A stretch of 64,000 bases of DNA from JBJGXI01 sp045635475 (lineage in GTDB: Bacteria > Bacillota > Bacilli > Bacillales > Amphibacillaceae). The notes under the pieces are model-generated. The model had not been told where the DNA came from, searched no databases, and worked only from the letters and a program-made list of their open reading frames with translations. Below are positions 17,736 through 26,284 of this stretch, in pieces (position 1 is the first letter of the stretch; the number at the start of each line of letters is the position of its first letter). The stretch covers positions 1 through 64,000 of the forward strand of contig NZ_JBJGXI010000013.1 in assembly GCF_045635475.1 (NCBI RefSeq). Reading direction: 5' to 3'. Made by a program: the position numbers and the translations under genes.

Positions 17736-17812
17736 CGAGGCGGTGAAATCTTGAGGACCGCAGTGTAGGCTTTTCCTACATGAGGACCGGAAAGATGAAC
17801 CAACGAAGAGAT
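17736..17812. repeat. Short interspersed-repeat-like element with direct repeats and hairpin
   Basis: TGAGGACCG occurs at 17752-17760 and 17781-17789, flanking a hairpin TGTAGG / CCTACA (17764-17780). Similar units (GAGGACCG, TGTAGGC, TACATGAGGACCG) recur in Bacillaceae intergenic regions in my memory. Nothing in 17645-17976 codes convincingly for protein. Confidence 0.45.
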
Positions 17813-17892
17813 TCGCCGCTGATCATTTGGCACCATTTGAACAACCTCTTGAAAGAAATAGAATGAAACTATAAAATAATATAGAGTAACGA

Positions 17893-17948
17893 GGGACGGT
17901 TTTATGCTTCTTCCGTATGTCAGAAGCGCGCAAAACCGTCTCTATTTT
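17893..17948 (+). terminator. Terminator-like hairpin before the hydrolase gene
   Basis: Arms GGGACGGTTTT and AAAACCGTCTC with a long loop are followed by TATTTTTA. It may end upstream transcription. Confidence 0.6.
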
Positions 17949-17976
17949 TATATTTTATGTTGAGGTGATAAACATC

Positions 17977-18939
17977 ATGAAAAAGAAAATCATCATTGTT
18001 GCAGTCATTGTGGTAGTTCTTTTAGGGGTTGGTTATGGGGCTGTCGGAAATTATTTTTATAATTTTGCTTTAAAATCAAACGATGAAAAAGAGTTTTTGC
18101 AAGGTAATCCTAATTTGGAAACAAGTGAAGCGGTCGTGGCTTCCGTTGTTGAAGCGGCAGAGCAGGCTGATCAGGAATTTGAGTTAAAGCATCAGCCTAC
18201 ATCCTTGTCGATTATCTCAAAGGATGACCTGCAGTTGAAGCTTCATGCCGATGTCTATATAAATGAAGAAGCAAATGCAAAATGGGCGATTATCGCACAC
18301 GGATATACAAGTAGTGCAGCAAATATGTCCAGATATATCCGTAATTTCTATCATCAAGGGTATAATGTATTAGCTCCTGATCTCCGTGGTCATGGGAAAA
18401 GTGAAGGTGATTATATTGGAATGGGCTGGCATGACCGATTAGATATGCTGCAGTGGATTGATGAAATCATTCAAATAAATCCGAATGCTGAGATCGCATT
18501 ATTTGGTGTATCGATGGGCGGTGCTACGGTGATGATGACGTCGGGAGAAGATTTGCCATCCAATGTCAAAGTGATCGTAGAAGACTGTGGATATGCTTCA
18601 GTTAGTGACGTGTTCATTTATCAGTTGGATGATTTGTTCGGCTTACCAGCGTTTCCAGTAAAGAGTGCCGCTAATACGGTGACAAAATTACGTGCAGGGT
18701 ACAATTTATATGAAGCGTCTGCGGTTCAACAGGTTGCTAAGAGTGATACACCAATGTTATTTATCCATGGTGATGCAGATACTTTCGTTCCCTATCAAAT
18801 GTTAGAAGAAGTTTATGAAGCAGCACCTGTGGAAAAAGCTAAACTCGTAATCGAAGGAGCTGGGCACGGGGAAGCAGAAAAAGTGGACCTGCAAACGTAC
18901 TGGAAAACGGTATGGGAGTTTGTAGGAAACTATATTTAG
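17977..18939 (+). CDS. Membrane-anchored alpha/beta hydrolase (YqkD-like)
   Basis: I start at ATG 17977, with TTGAGGTGA upstream, giving 320 aa. An N-terminal hydrophobic helix (about 4-24) should anchor the enzyme at the membrane with the catalytic domain outside. The hydrolase core has the oxyanion HGYTSS, the nucleophile elbow GVSMGG, acid loop HGDADTFVP and catalytic His in GAGHGEAEK, giving a full Ser-Asp-His triad. It resembles B. subtilis YqkD-type hydrolases. The substrate is unknown; esters or peptides are possible. A small HPr-like gene follows 42 nt later. Confidence 0.85.
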   Translation: MKKKIIIVAVIVVVLLGVGYGAVGNYFYNFALKSNDEKEFLQGNPNLETSEAVVASVVEAAEQADQEFELKHQPTSLSIISKDDLQLKLHADVYINEEANAKWAIIAHGYTSSAANMSRYIRNFYHQGYNVLAPDLRGHGKSEGDYIGMGWHDRLDMLQWIDEIIQINPNAEIALFGVSMGGATVMMTSGEDLPSNVKVIVEDCGYASVSDVFIYQLDDLFGLPAFPVKSAANTVTKLRAGYNLYEASAVQQVAKSDTPMLFIHGDADTFVPYQMLEEVYEAAPVEKAKLVIEGAGHGEAEKVDLQTYWKTVWEFVGNYI

Positions 18940-18981
18940 CATCATCTTCGTTATAATTGAGGAAAAAGGGGAGGTTTGAAA

Positions 18982-19209
18982 ATGAACATCACATTTCAGC
19001 TTAAAGAAAAGGAAGATGTCATTAAATTGAACAAAATTGCAACGAATTATATGTTTGACATCTGGGTTCATACGGAAGATCAAATGTTAGATGCCAAAAC
19101 ATTACTTGCCTTATACACGCTCCCGTTCAACCAAGACCTTAGATTAGTAATAGAAGAAGGGGTAAACTCTAAAGCGTTATTAAGAGATATGGAACCTTTT
19201 ATGAAATAA
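18982..19209 (+). CDS. HPr-like small protein lacking the phospho-histidine
   Basis: The 75-aa frame starts at ATG 18982 after GGGGAGG. Its length, the DAKTLLALYTLPFNQDLRL segment (compare SIMGVMSLG in HPr) and the final RDMEPFMK follow HPr of the phosphotransferase system. The region where HPr has the GIHARPA active site reads LNKIATNYMF, so the phosphorylated histidine is missing. The same region is altered in Crh-like or degenerate HPr paralogues. It may be a regulatory or structural relic; position after the hydrolase suggests co-transcription. Confidence 0.6.
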   Translation: MNITFQLKEKEDVIKLNKIATNYMFDIWVHTEDQMLDAKTLLALYTLPFNQDLRLVIEEGVNSKALLRDMEPFMK

Positions 19210-19300
19210 AAGCATGAATTATTATACGGCTTGTTTAATTACAGCTGCGCTAGTGAAGTTAATTAAAAACATACCAAGGGAACCGTCCCTGTGGTAAAAA

Positions 19301-19329
19301 AAGCAGGTCAACATATCGCTGACCTGCTT
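19301..19329 (-). terminator. Terminator of the binding-protein operon
   Basis: Stem AAGCAGGTCA / TGACCTGCTT with a T-run on the minus strand, just 3' of the binding-protein gene. A second small hairpin (TACCA-GGGA / TCCC-TGGTA, 19272-19295) next to it could end plus-strand transcription. Confidence 0.75.
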
Positions 19330-19342
19330 CATCATAAAAGCC

Positions 19343-20269
19343 CTATTCTCCTAGCATTTGATCTACTTTATCAGGATTTTCTTCAATCCATTGTGCTGCT
19401 AATTCTTCAAAAGATGTGCCTTCTTGTTCATTTTCTTGCATCATTGCTTCTAATTCTGCAATGCTTATGCTCCAATTGGATAGAATTTCATATGCTTCGG
19501 GGTGCGCTTCTTCAATACCGTTATAAGATAATACATAAACATTGTCGGCTTGGAAGAATCCCTTTGTATCTTCTAAGAATTTTAAATCGTTACGGGCGAA
19601 GACGGAGTGTGGTCTCCAACCAGTGAAAATCACAGGTTCTTCTTTTCGAATTTTATCTTGTACAACGGTAATCATCGCACCTTCACTTGAAGGGGATAAT
19701 TCATATCCTGCTTCTTCTAAGTTGTACCCTTCGATTAAGTCTCTTGAAATATTAACGATTCCAGCTCCTTCAGAAATCGTTACAATTTCTCCATCATACT
19801 TTTCTGCATTACCAATTAAGTCTTCGATAGTATCCTCTTCTACATAAGATGGTACAACCCAACCAAGTTCTGCATTTTCATAGCTTGTTGCTACTTTAAC
19901 TAAATCGTCTTGGTATTCTTCCCATCTAGTAGCTTCTGTATATGGTAACCAAGCATCCATAAAGAAATCGATCTCTTTATTTTTCATACCTTCCCAAATG
20001 ACTGGTTGTGATACATGTTCTACTTTAACTTCATACCCTTGTGCTTCCAAAATTTGTTTTGCGATTTGTGTTGGAGGCGCAGTACTTGACCATGGTGTTT
20101 GTCCAAAGGTAATGGTTCCTTTTTCTTCATTTGCAGCTTCATTATCAGCTACGTCATTTTCTACTTCAGCATTATCTGCTGTGTTATTATTTCCGTCCTC
20201 ATTATTACCGCAAGCAGTAATCGCTACTAAAGAAATTGATGCTAAAATTAACAGTAAAATCTTCTTCAT
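19343..20269 (-). CDS. Glycine-betaine-type (OpuAC/ProX family) ABC substrate-binding lipoprotein
   Basis: The 308-aa protein starts with a lipoprotein signal (lipobox ITAC) and a Asn/Glu-rich linker, then a type II binding fold of the OpuAC family: ITFGQTPWSSTAPPTQI, FFMDAWLPYTEATR, TGWRPHSVFARNDLKFLEDTKG. Such proteins bind quaternary amines such as betaine, carnitine or choline through aromatic boxes. No permease or ATPase gene is adjacent, so it must use a transporter encoded elsewhere. It is the last of three genes in a minus-strand operon, 15 nt after the hydrolase gene. Confidence 0.85.
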   Translation of the reverse strand: MKKILLLILASISLVAITACGNNEDGNNNTADNAEVENDVADNEAANEEKGTITFGQTPWSSTAPPTQIAKQILEAQGYEVKVEHVSQPVIWEGMKNKEIDFFMDAWLPYTEATRWEEYQDDLVKVATSYENAELGWVVPSYVEEDTIEDLIGNAEKYDGEIVTISEGAGIVNISRDLIEGYNLEEAGYELSPSSEGAMITVVQDKIRKEEPVIFTGWRPHSVFARNDLKFLEDTKGFFQADNVYVLSYNGIEEAHPEAYEILSNWSISIAELEAMMQENEQEGTSFEELAAQWIEENPDKVDQMLGE

Positions 20270-20283
20270 TTCTTATGTCCCCT

Positions 20284-20943
20284 TTATTTATCTATTTTTG
20301 AAAATATCTCTCGCATGTTTTCTGGAGTGAACTTTAAGGAATCAACTGATTCTGGCTTCCAAGCATGGTGTTCATCCCCATTGATACGTTTAAGAATATT
20401 ATTTGTATCATACATTTTTAGGTTATACACCCAATTAGCTAGGATCATTAATGATGACATATGTGCGCCTTCATTTGATGCTGCACAAATATCACTAACT
20501 AAGTGGATGTTATAGTCTCTAAAATAGGCATCATATACAGAGGTTAACAAGCAACCATCCGTAACCACTCCACCTATAACAACATTTTCTACACCAAGAC
20601 TTCTAAGCGTTAAATCTAAGCTAGTTTCATAAAAAGCACTCCAGCGATATTTATCAATAACAATATCTCCATCTTCTGGTTTGATTTCATCCATAATTTC
20701 AACGTTCTCACTTTTTGAGTTGTAATAAAAAGGTGTGCCATCTTCATTTAACGGCTCTCCTAAAGAAAGTCCTACGCCATCTGCTCTATTGACCTGACGG
20801 GTATAAATAATAGGGATATTCTTTTCTCTACAGCCCTTTGTTAAATCCTTCGTGTTCTTAATTACTTGCTCCATGTTCTCGAGTCCAAAATTACTTTCCT
20901 TTTGCAAATCAATCAGGACTAAAGCTGTATTTTGTGGGTTCAC
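20284..20943 (-). CDS. Isochorismatase-fold cysteine hydrolase
   Basis: I start at GTG 20943 (AAGGAGCAATAAA upstream), 1 nt after the regulator gene's stop, giving 219 aa. It belongs to the cysteine hydrolases: Asp in LVLIDLQ, Lys in KYRWSAF, and the nucleophile Cys in GVVTDGCLLTSV. Relatives include N-carbamoylsarcosine amidase and other amidases. The setting between a GbsR-type regulator and a betaine-type binding protein suggests breakdown of a methylated amine such as a creatinine derivative, but this is only inference from neighbourhood. Confidence 0.8.
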   Translation of the reverse strand: MNPQNTALVLIDLQKESNFGLENMEQVIKNTKDLTKGCREKNIPIIYTRQVNRADGVGLSLGEPLNEDGTPFYYNSKSENVEIMDEIKPEDGDIVIDKYRWSAFYETSLDLTLRSLGVENVVIGGVVTDGCLLTSVYDAYFRDYNIHLVSDICAASNEGAHMSSLMILANWVYNLKMYDTNNILKRINGDEHHAWKPESVDSLKFTPENMREIFSKIDK

Positions 20944-20944
20944 T

Positions 20945-21493
20945 TTATTGCTCCTTTTCTTTTGATGATTTAGGGAAATTATCAAAAATCTTGCCAGATT
21001 CCATTTCATTTGCGAGTCTCATTGTCCAGTCAAAATAGTTGTAGGAATCTTTCATTTGCTCAAGGTCTTTGATAGCTTCGCCTTTTACTTGTGGGTCGTC
21101 TGAACTAGCAGCAATTTTTTCTAAAGTCGGTTGGACTTGTTGCGCAGCTTTTAATATTAAATTTCGTTCCTGTCTTATCTTTTTGATGAAGAAAGCGATG
21201 AAATTTTTAAGAAAATCCTTCTCTGCTACATAATGATCTTTTCTATCGCCTTTTTTCCAAACCTTAATTACCATTTCAGTCTCTAGTAGCTCTCTCATTC
21301 CGTTGCTTACACTTGCTTTGCTCATCGCTACCTGTGTCTTAATGTCATCAAGGCTCAATGGTTCGGAAGCGAAGTACAGTACACCGTATATACGACCAAC
21401 CGATGGGGTAACGCCATAGATAACCATAGTTTGTGCAATTGCACTAATCATTATGTCTCTTGATTGTTCTAAAGTTTCATAATCACTGGACAA
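20945..21493 (-). CDS. GbsR/MarR-type transcriptional regulator
   Basis: The 182-aa winged-helix regulator follows the GbsR family pattern: GVTPSVGRIYGVLYFASEPLSL then MSKASVSNGMRELLE (recognition helix) near residues 30-75, and a helical C-terminus. GbsR of B. subtilis is a choline-sensing repressor of betaine synthesis; OpcR is a relative controlling choline uptake. The TTG at 21493 with GAGGTGA at 5 nt is preferred over the GTG at 21502. It is the first gene of the operon and likely autoregulates it. Confidence 0.82.
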   Translation of the reverse strand: MSSDYETLEQSRDIMISAIAQTMVIYGVTPSVGRIYGVLYFASEPLSLDDIKTQVAMSKASVSNGMRELLETEMVIKVWKKGDRKDHYVAEKDFLKNFIAFFIKKIRQERNLILKAAQQVQPTLEKIAASSDDPQVKGEAIKDLEQMKDSYNYFDWTMRLANEMESGKIFDNFPKSSKEKEQ

Positions 21494-21802
21494 TGTCTTC
21501 ACCTCTGAAAGTTGTTCAATAAATTTAATTCATACAGTATATAATAAACAAACTGAATATAAAAAGCAACCCTATGTCCAAATTAAGGATGCTTAGGGAG
21601 GCTTCTCATGCTTCTGATTCGGGGTAAAAGAACCTAAAAAGTAGAGGGGCTGGCATCGATCACAATATCTGTATCGCGGTTTCCAATAATTATTATTTTT
21701 TAAATTCTAATCGTTAGACTTGATCATGTAATTCCAAAGTCACGATCTTTCATCATTCCCGAGATAATTAGTTGAGTAATGGTCTCTAGCATAATAAAAA
21801 AA
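21494..21802. other. Intergenic region upstream of the GbsR-type gene
   Basis: A TATACT near 21538 on the minus strand could be the regulator's -10 box. A short minus-strand frame (from about 21791, MLETITQLIISGMMKDRDFG) ends after about 22 codons and may be a gene remnant. No RNA gene is visible. Confidence 0.4.
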
Positions 21803-21824
21803 CCTGATCCTCATAAGGACCAGG
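21803..21824 (-). terminator. Terminator of the ABC exporter gene
   Basis: Stem CCTGATCCT / AGGACCAGG with loop CATA and a T-run on the minus strand. Confidence 0.75.
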
Positions 21825-21831
21825 CATTTCA

Positions 21832-23568
21832 TCATGTTAACTGCTGTTCAGCGAATTCACGGTAAAGCTGGTGTGTTGCTACTAATTCTTGGTGTGTTCC
21901 TGCGCCAGTAACTTGGCCTTTTTCGATAAATATAATTTTATCTGCGTTCACAATTGTCGACAGCCGGTGGGCGATGACGAATGTAGTGCGCCCTTCCATT
22001 AATCGGCTCAATGCTTGTTGGACAATCCCTTCCGATTGACTGTCTAAGCTTGCAGTTGCTTCATCCATCATTAGTATTTTTGGATCTCTTAAAAATGCTC
22101 GAGCAATCGCGATCCGTTGGCGTTGGCCACCAGATAATTTCACACCACGCTCTCCAACCTCGGTATCTAACCCGCTAGGAAATTCTTTAATAAATTGATA
22201 AGCATAAGCCATCTCTGCTACAACCCATAATTGTTCATCCGTAATCTGATCCGCATTTTCTAAGCCATAACAAAGGTTCTCACGGATGGTGCCGGCCATC
22301 ATTGGGCTGTCTTGGGAAACATATCCGATTTGTGTGCGCCAAGATAGCATCGATAACTCTGTAATTGGCGTAGAGCCAATTAGAATTTCACCTGAGCTAG
22401 GCTCGTAAAATCGCTCGAGCAAGCCGAACATCGTTGTCTTTCCACCACCACTTGGTCCAGCAAAGGCTACCATTTGTCCTGGTTCCACCTCAAAGCTAAT
22501 ACTTTTTAATACAAGTTCATCGTCACTATAACCGAACGAAATATTTTGTACCCTAACCGGCTGATTGGCAATGTCTAACTTCAGACCATCCTGACCTTCT
22601 TCGACTTCAAGATCGAGAATCGCAATAATTCGTTCTGTTGCTCCTTGTGCTTTTTGTAGTTGGGTGAAGAACATTGCGAACGAAGTGATCGGAAAAATAA
22701 TTTGAAACAGATATAACAGGAAGGCAACAAGTGAGCCGGTCGACATCGTGCCTTCAGAGACTCGAATTCCACCATAGCCAATGATGACAACAATAACGAC
22801 CATCACAACGAGATACATCAATGGACCTACGAGTGCAAAGATTTTCGCTTCCTTTAATCCGAAAAATAACAGCTTAGAAATACCAGCTAACCCCTTTGCT
22901 TCTTCGGCATGCTCTGCATTAGAAGCCTTCATTAAGCGTATTTCACCTAGCGTTTGCTGGACACTGCCAGTGAATGTTGCCGTCTCATCCTGTAATCCAC
23001 GCGATATTTTCGACATCTTCCTGCCAAGTGGGATCATAAATGCTGCTGTAATTGGCACTGCGATTAGCATCAGTAGTGTCATCTTCCAATCCATCACGAA
23101 TAAAATGATGATCGCACCAATGATGGAAATAACACCCGTTATGAATTGTGGGAAGTGCTGGGAGATGAGATCCTTCACAATGCCTGTGTCATTTACAACA
23201 CGACTGACGCTTTCACCGCTTTTCGTTTTATCAAAATAGCTGACAGGCAAGCGAATGAGTTTAAACCACATTCGCTCTCGTAATTTTGCGATGATTTGCT
23301 GACCAACATAAGCGAGCAGATAAGTAGATATCCCGTCAATAACGGCTTGTACGATAAAAACAAGACCAATCGCACCGATTAATAACATGTTTAATGAATC
23401 TATGGAAAAACCATCGACCATTTCCTTTGTCAAAAGGGGAATAGTCAGCCCGACAAGTGTTGTAATAAGGCTTCCAATCAGACCTATGGTTAACGCAAGT
23501 TTCGGGATTTTTGTTGACAGTAACAAGGATAAAAAAGATTTTACTTTCGTGTTTTCATTTGATGCCAT
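21832..23568 (-). CDS. BmrA-like ABC multidrug exporter (half-transporter)
   Basis: A 578-aa permease-ATPase fusion. Six membrane helices span about residues 15-310; the nucleotide-binding domain follows with Walker A GPSGGGKTT near 372, Q-loop SQDSPM, signature LSGGQRQRIAIARA, Walker B ILMMDEATASLD and the H-loop IAHRLSTI. It resembles BmrA/LmrA homodimeric drug exporters; being a single gene fits a homodimer. Start ATG 23568 with GAGGAG. No resistance or peptide genes are next to it, so the substrate is open. Confidence 0.85.
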   Translation of the reverse strand: MASNENTKVKSFLSLLLSTKIPKLALTIGLIGSLITTLVGLTIPLLTKEMVDGFSIDSLNMLLIGAIGLVFIVQAVIDGISTYLLAYVGQQIIAKLRERMWFKLIRLPVSYFDKTKSGESVSRVVNDTGIVKDLISQHFPQFITGVISIIGAIIILFVMDWKMTLLMLIAVPITAAFMIPLGRKMSKISRGLQDETATFTGSVQQTLGEIRLMKASNAEHAEEAKGLAGISKLLFFGLKEAKIFALVGPLMYLVVMVVIVVIIGYGGIRVSEGTMSTGSLVAFLLYLFQIIFPITSFAMFFTQLQKAQGATERIIAILDLEVEEGQDGLKLDIANQPVRVQNISFGYSDDELVLKSISFEVEPGQMVAFAGPSGGGKTTMFGLLERFYEPSSGEILIGSTPITELSMLSWRTQIGYVSQDSPMMAGTIRENLCYGLENADQITDEQLWVVAEMAYAYQFIKEFPSGLDTEVGERGVKLSGGQRQRIAIARAFLRDPKILMMDEATASLDSQSEGIVQQALSRLMEGRTTFVIAHRLSTIVNADKIIFIEKGQVTGAGTHQELVATHQLYREFAEQQLT

Positions 23569-23942
23569 TTTGTTAACTCCTCTTGAAATGCGGATGTACG
23601 CTTCTCTATTTACGGAATCTATTGCTATTATGTTTCACAATTATACGCTATTTAGTAGCATAATCGAAAAAACATGGAGTAGCGGTGCGAATCCTTGACC
23701 ACTTTTTCACCAACGTTCTTCCGACAACTTGATTTTTTCTAATCTAAGCGTATGATAAGAGGAAGCAACATTTTTATTTGTAGGACATAATATATATCTA
23801 AGGAGGTTATATTCTACTTTATTTAAAGGCGAGGGTTATGATTTTGTAAGGAGATGTTCCTACGGTAATAATTACCTGCTCGTAATCATAGCTTTGACTA
23901 AACCAAAACTAAATACTAATCCAGAAAGGGAGCGTTTATACG
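23569..23942. other. Intergenic region, no identifiable gene
   Basis: Divergent spacer. AAGGAGG at about 23800 is not followed by a long frame. I see no riboswitch or tRNA-like fold. Confidence 0.45.
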
Positions 23943-24314
23943 ATGTCTAAGAAAAACAATGTGATTGATTTCTACGGCTATAAACGAAAGAAGTTTGGAT
24001 TAGATCGACCAATTTTTAGTGAACCTACTACAATCTCTTTAGGTAGTACAAACCGCTTTAATAAAGGACACTATACGGTGGTTTGCAATTTAGTTTATGA
24101 AGATCGTCAATTTCTCGCATTGAAACAAAAAGATAAACCAGAGGACCCCTGCACACTGGTAGAGGGTGTGGTTGAAAACCAAGAACTTGTTAGTGTTTTA
24201 CCGGTTAAAGAAGGGGACTATCAACAAATAGAAATGAAATTTAAAAAAGTTTTTGAAGAGGTAAAGTATAAATATGCGTACAATGAAAAAGAGTCAACCA
24301 ATTATTTTAGATAA
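23943..24314 (+). CDS. Hypothetical protein, possibly DUF1292-like
   Basis: The 123-aa frame has a good ribosome site (AAAGGGAGCG) and a following terminator, so it is a real gene. The N-terminus (DFYGYKRKKFG) is basic; residues 45-110 read VVCNLVYEDRQFLALKQKDK onward with acidic beta/alpha pattern resembling DUF1292 (YrzB-like) proteins. No membrane segments. The family call is tentative and the function unknown. Confidence 0.6.
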   Translation: MSKKNNVIDFYGYKRKKFGLDRPIFSEPTTISLGSTNRFNKGHYTVVCNLVYEDRQFLALKQKDKPEDPCTLVEGVVENQELVSVLPVKEGDYQQIEMKFKKVFEEVKYKYAYNEKESTNYFR

Positions 24315-24331
24315 TAAACAAGGTAACTAAG

Positions 24332-24371
24332 AGCCATCCTTTGTCTTATATGACGATTAAGGATGGCTTTT
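24332..24371 (+). terminator. Rho-independent terminator
   Basis: Stem AGCCATCCTT / AAGGATGGCT followed by TTTATT. Confidence 0.8.
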
Positions 24372-24406
24372 ATTAATGAAAACAAGGAATCTTATCGTTG
24401 AGCGCC

Positions 24407-24759
24407 CTATCTTTCTAATTCATATACCTTTTCTCGGAATACTTCATCTGTTAGGAGCTTTAGTTCAAATTCATTAAGACTAGCCATGAGCTTTTGTGAT
24501 TCAATAAATCCAAGCTCATTGAAAAAATTGCCATCTCATATTTATGCCCTTTCTTATCCTCTGCAAATAAAGTATCAGTTAGAATATATCTTGTTGAACC
24601 ACCTTTTTTTCCTGCTCGCTTTAACCATTCCTGATTTCCTGGACTCTCCATCATGACTCCAAGTATATATTCTAGATATTCTTGTACCCCTTCTGGGAAG
24701 GTCTGATTGTTTAACTGACTCATTACAGTTGCATATTCAGAAGTAGTAGATTTCTCTCC
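24407..24759 (-). pseudogene. 3' remnant of a class A beta-lactamase-like serine hydrolase
   Basis: The zero frame (ATG at 24723) reads MSQLNNQTFPEGVQEYLEYI, then AGKKGGSTRYILTDTLFAED, then stops. The KGGST box is the K[ST]G-like triad of serine beta-lactamase-fold hydrolases. Upstream, in-frame coding extends to about 24759 and then stops, so the N-terminal two-thirds with the SxxK nucleophile is gone. Near 24530 a T-run has lost one base; in the next frame it continues FFNELGFIESQKLMASLNEF and ends VREKVYELER-like at 24407. It is therefore truncated and frameshifted. Confidence 0.65.
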
Positions 24760-24830
24760 TTATATGCATGTTACTAGTAAATACGTTCTTAGTAGAAAAA
24801 GTTCCAAGATAACCGTGTTTAAAAAAGTAC

Positions 24831-24876
24831 TTTACCTGTCGTAGTAATTCATGGTATAGTGATATTACTACGACAG
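24831..24876 (+). promoter_or_regulatory. PadR promoter with a 13-bp operator palindrome
   Basis: CTGTCGTAGTAAT (24836-24848) and its exact inverse ATTACTACGACAG (24864-24876) flank a 15-bp spacer. A promoter with -35 TTTACC (24831-24836) and -10 TATAGT (24855-24860), spacing 18, lies inside. Outer GTACTT / AAGTAC arms extend the symmetry. It is ideally placed for autorepression. Confidence 0.75.
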
Positions 24877-24940
24877 ATGAAGTACGTCAGATACAGTAAT
24901 TGAGTTAATTCAGATCTGCAGGCAAGGAGGAGCGTTCATA

Positions 24941-25270
24941 TTGATTAGTAGTGATGTTATTCGTGGATACAACGATACGATCATTCTTTATTTATTATTG
25001 GATCAAGCTTCCTACGGATACGAAATATCAAAAAAAATAAAAGAACTATCAGATGAAAAATACATTATCAAAGAGACGACACTCTATTCTGCTTTTAACA
25101 GGCTGCAAAAAAATGGCTACATTGAATCTTTCTATCAAGAGCAAACCTTTGGAAAGAGACGTACGTATTACCGGATCACAGATGCTGGCAGGAGTTATTA
25201 TTACGAAAAGTGTCAAGAGTGGGAAGTAACCAAGCAGGTTGTTAATCAATTTATTAAGGAGGTAAAATAA
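24941..25270 (+). CDS. PadR family transcriptional regulator
   Basis: A 109-aa winged-helix regulator with TTG start after AAGGAGGAG. The PadR pattern is clear: ILYLLLDQASYGYEISKKI, TTLYSAFNRLQKNGYIESFY, then RRTYYRITDAGRSYY. It ends 1 nt before the HAAS-domain gene, the usual PadR-partner arrangement, and should repress both from the palindrome upstream. Confidence 0.9.
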   Translation: MISSDVIRGYNDTIILYLLLDQASYGYEISKKIKELSDEKYIIKETTLYSAFNRLQKNGYIESFYQEQTFGKRRTYYRITDAGRSYYYEKCQEWEVTKQVVNQFIKEVK

Positions 25271-25271
25271 A

Positions 25272-26240
25272 ATGGATACAATTATGAATTACTTGGATAA
25301 CATGTTCAAGCATTTGCCGAAAACAAATCAAATCATGAAACTAAAAGAAGAAATTCTTTCTAATATGGAGGATAAGTATCATGAATTAAAAAATAGTGGC
25401 AAAACGGAAAACGAAGCGATTGGAATTGTGATCTCAGAGTTTGGCAATATTGATGAGCTAATGGAGGAATTCGATATAAAGCAGCAAAGTGATGACGAAT
25501 TTCTTCGTCCAATGGAGAAAGAGGAAGTTGATGAGTTTTTGAGAATGAACAAAAGATTCTCGAAAATGATTGGGCTTGGCGTTATTTTATGTATACTTGC
25601 ACCAGCTTTACTCATTCTGATCAACCAGTTTATTGACGGTGGGATAATAGCAGTCACATCACAAAGATTCGCAGATATTGCCGGTCTGATTCCTTTCTTT
25701 TTATTCATTGCCATCGCTGTTGTTATTTTCATTTACGCTGGCATGGGCATGGAAAAATATAAATATATCGATTACGGAGTCGAAATACAGCCCGACATTC
25801 AGGGGATGATTAGACAAAATAATGAAGAATATCAATCAACCTTCGTCATGTCTATCATAATTGGAGTAATATTAATCATTTTATCGCCAATTACACTTAT
25901 TATTATTTCTACTTTTACTGCTGATTCATCGATATATGGTGTGGTCGTATTACTTAGCATGGTAGCTGCAGCTGTGTATATCTTTATTTATAGCGGAATA
26001 AAAAAAGATGGATATCAAAAGTTATTAAAAATAGGGGATTACTCTAAGCAGCATAAAGAGCAAGACAAAGTCATAGCTGCAGTTTCAGTCATTATTTGGC
26101 CGTTGGCGGTTTGCATTTTCCTCATCACTGGTTTTGTTTTCCAAGCATGGGCAATTAATTGGCTCATTTTCCCGGTTGTAGCATTACTGTTTTCAATGTT
26201 TAGTGGAGCATATAAAATATTAAAAACAGATGGAAGGTAG
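25272..26240 (+). CDS. HAAS-domain membrane protein (PadR partner)
   Basis: The 322-aa protein has an N-terminal helical HAAS / permease-prefix domain (MDTIMNYLDNMFKHLPKTNQ onward, EEILSNMEDKYHELKNSGKT, ISEFGNIDELMEEF) followed by about six membrane helices in three pairs (around 98-125, 140-160, 190-215, 225-245, 270-290 and 295-312). HAAS proteins regularly follow PadR genes and are thought to sense or bind the regulator at the membrane; function is otherwise unknown. Ribosome site AAGGAGG overlaps the PadR 3' end, so the two are co-translated. Confidence 0.8.
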   Translation: MDTIMNYLDNMFKHLPKTNQIMKLKEEILSNMEDKYHELKNSGKTENEAIGIVISEFGNIDELMEEFDIKQQSDDEFLRPMEKEEVDEFLRMNKRFSKMIGLGVILCILAPALLILINQFIDGGIIAVTSQRFADIAGLIPFFLFIAIAVVIFIYAGMGMEKYKYIDYGVEIQPDIQGMIRQNNEEYQSTFVMSIIIGVILIILSPITLIIISTFTADSSIYGVVVLLSMVAAAVYIFIYSGIKKDGYQKLLKIGDYSKQHKEQDKVIAAVSVIIWPLAVCIFLITGFVFQAWAINWLIFPVVALLFSMFSGAYKILKTDGR

Positions 26241-26284
26241 GGATTCATTATCTGTTAGCGGTAATTGGCTAATCTTTTAAGTCG

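Noticed and set aside
23790..23830. AAGGAGG that might start a small gene
   Set aside because: No in-frame start followed by an open frame of useful length.
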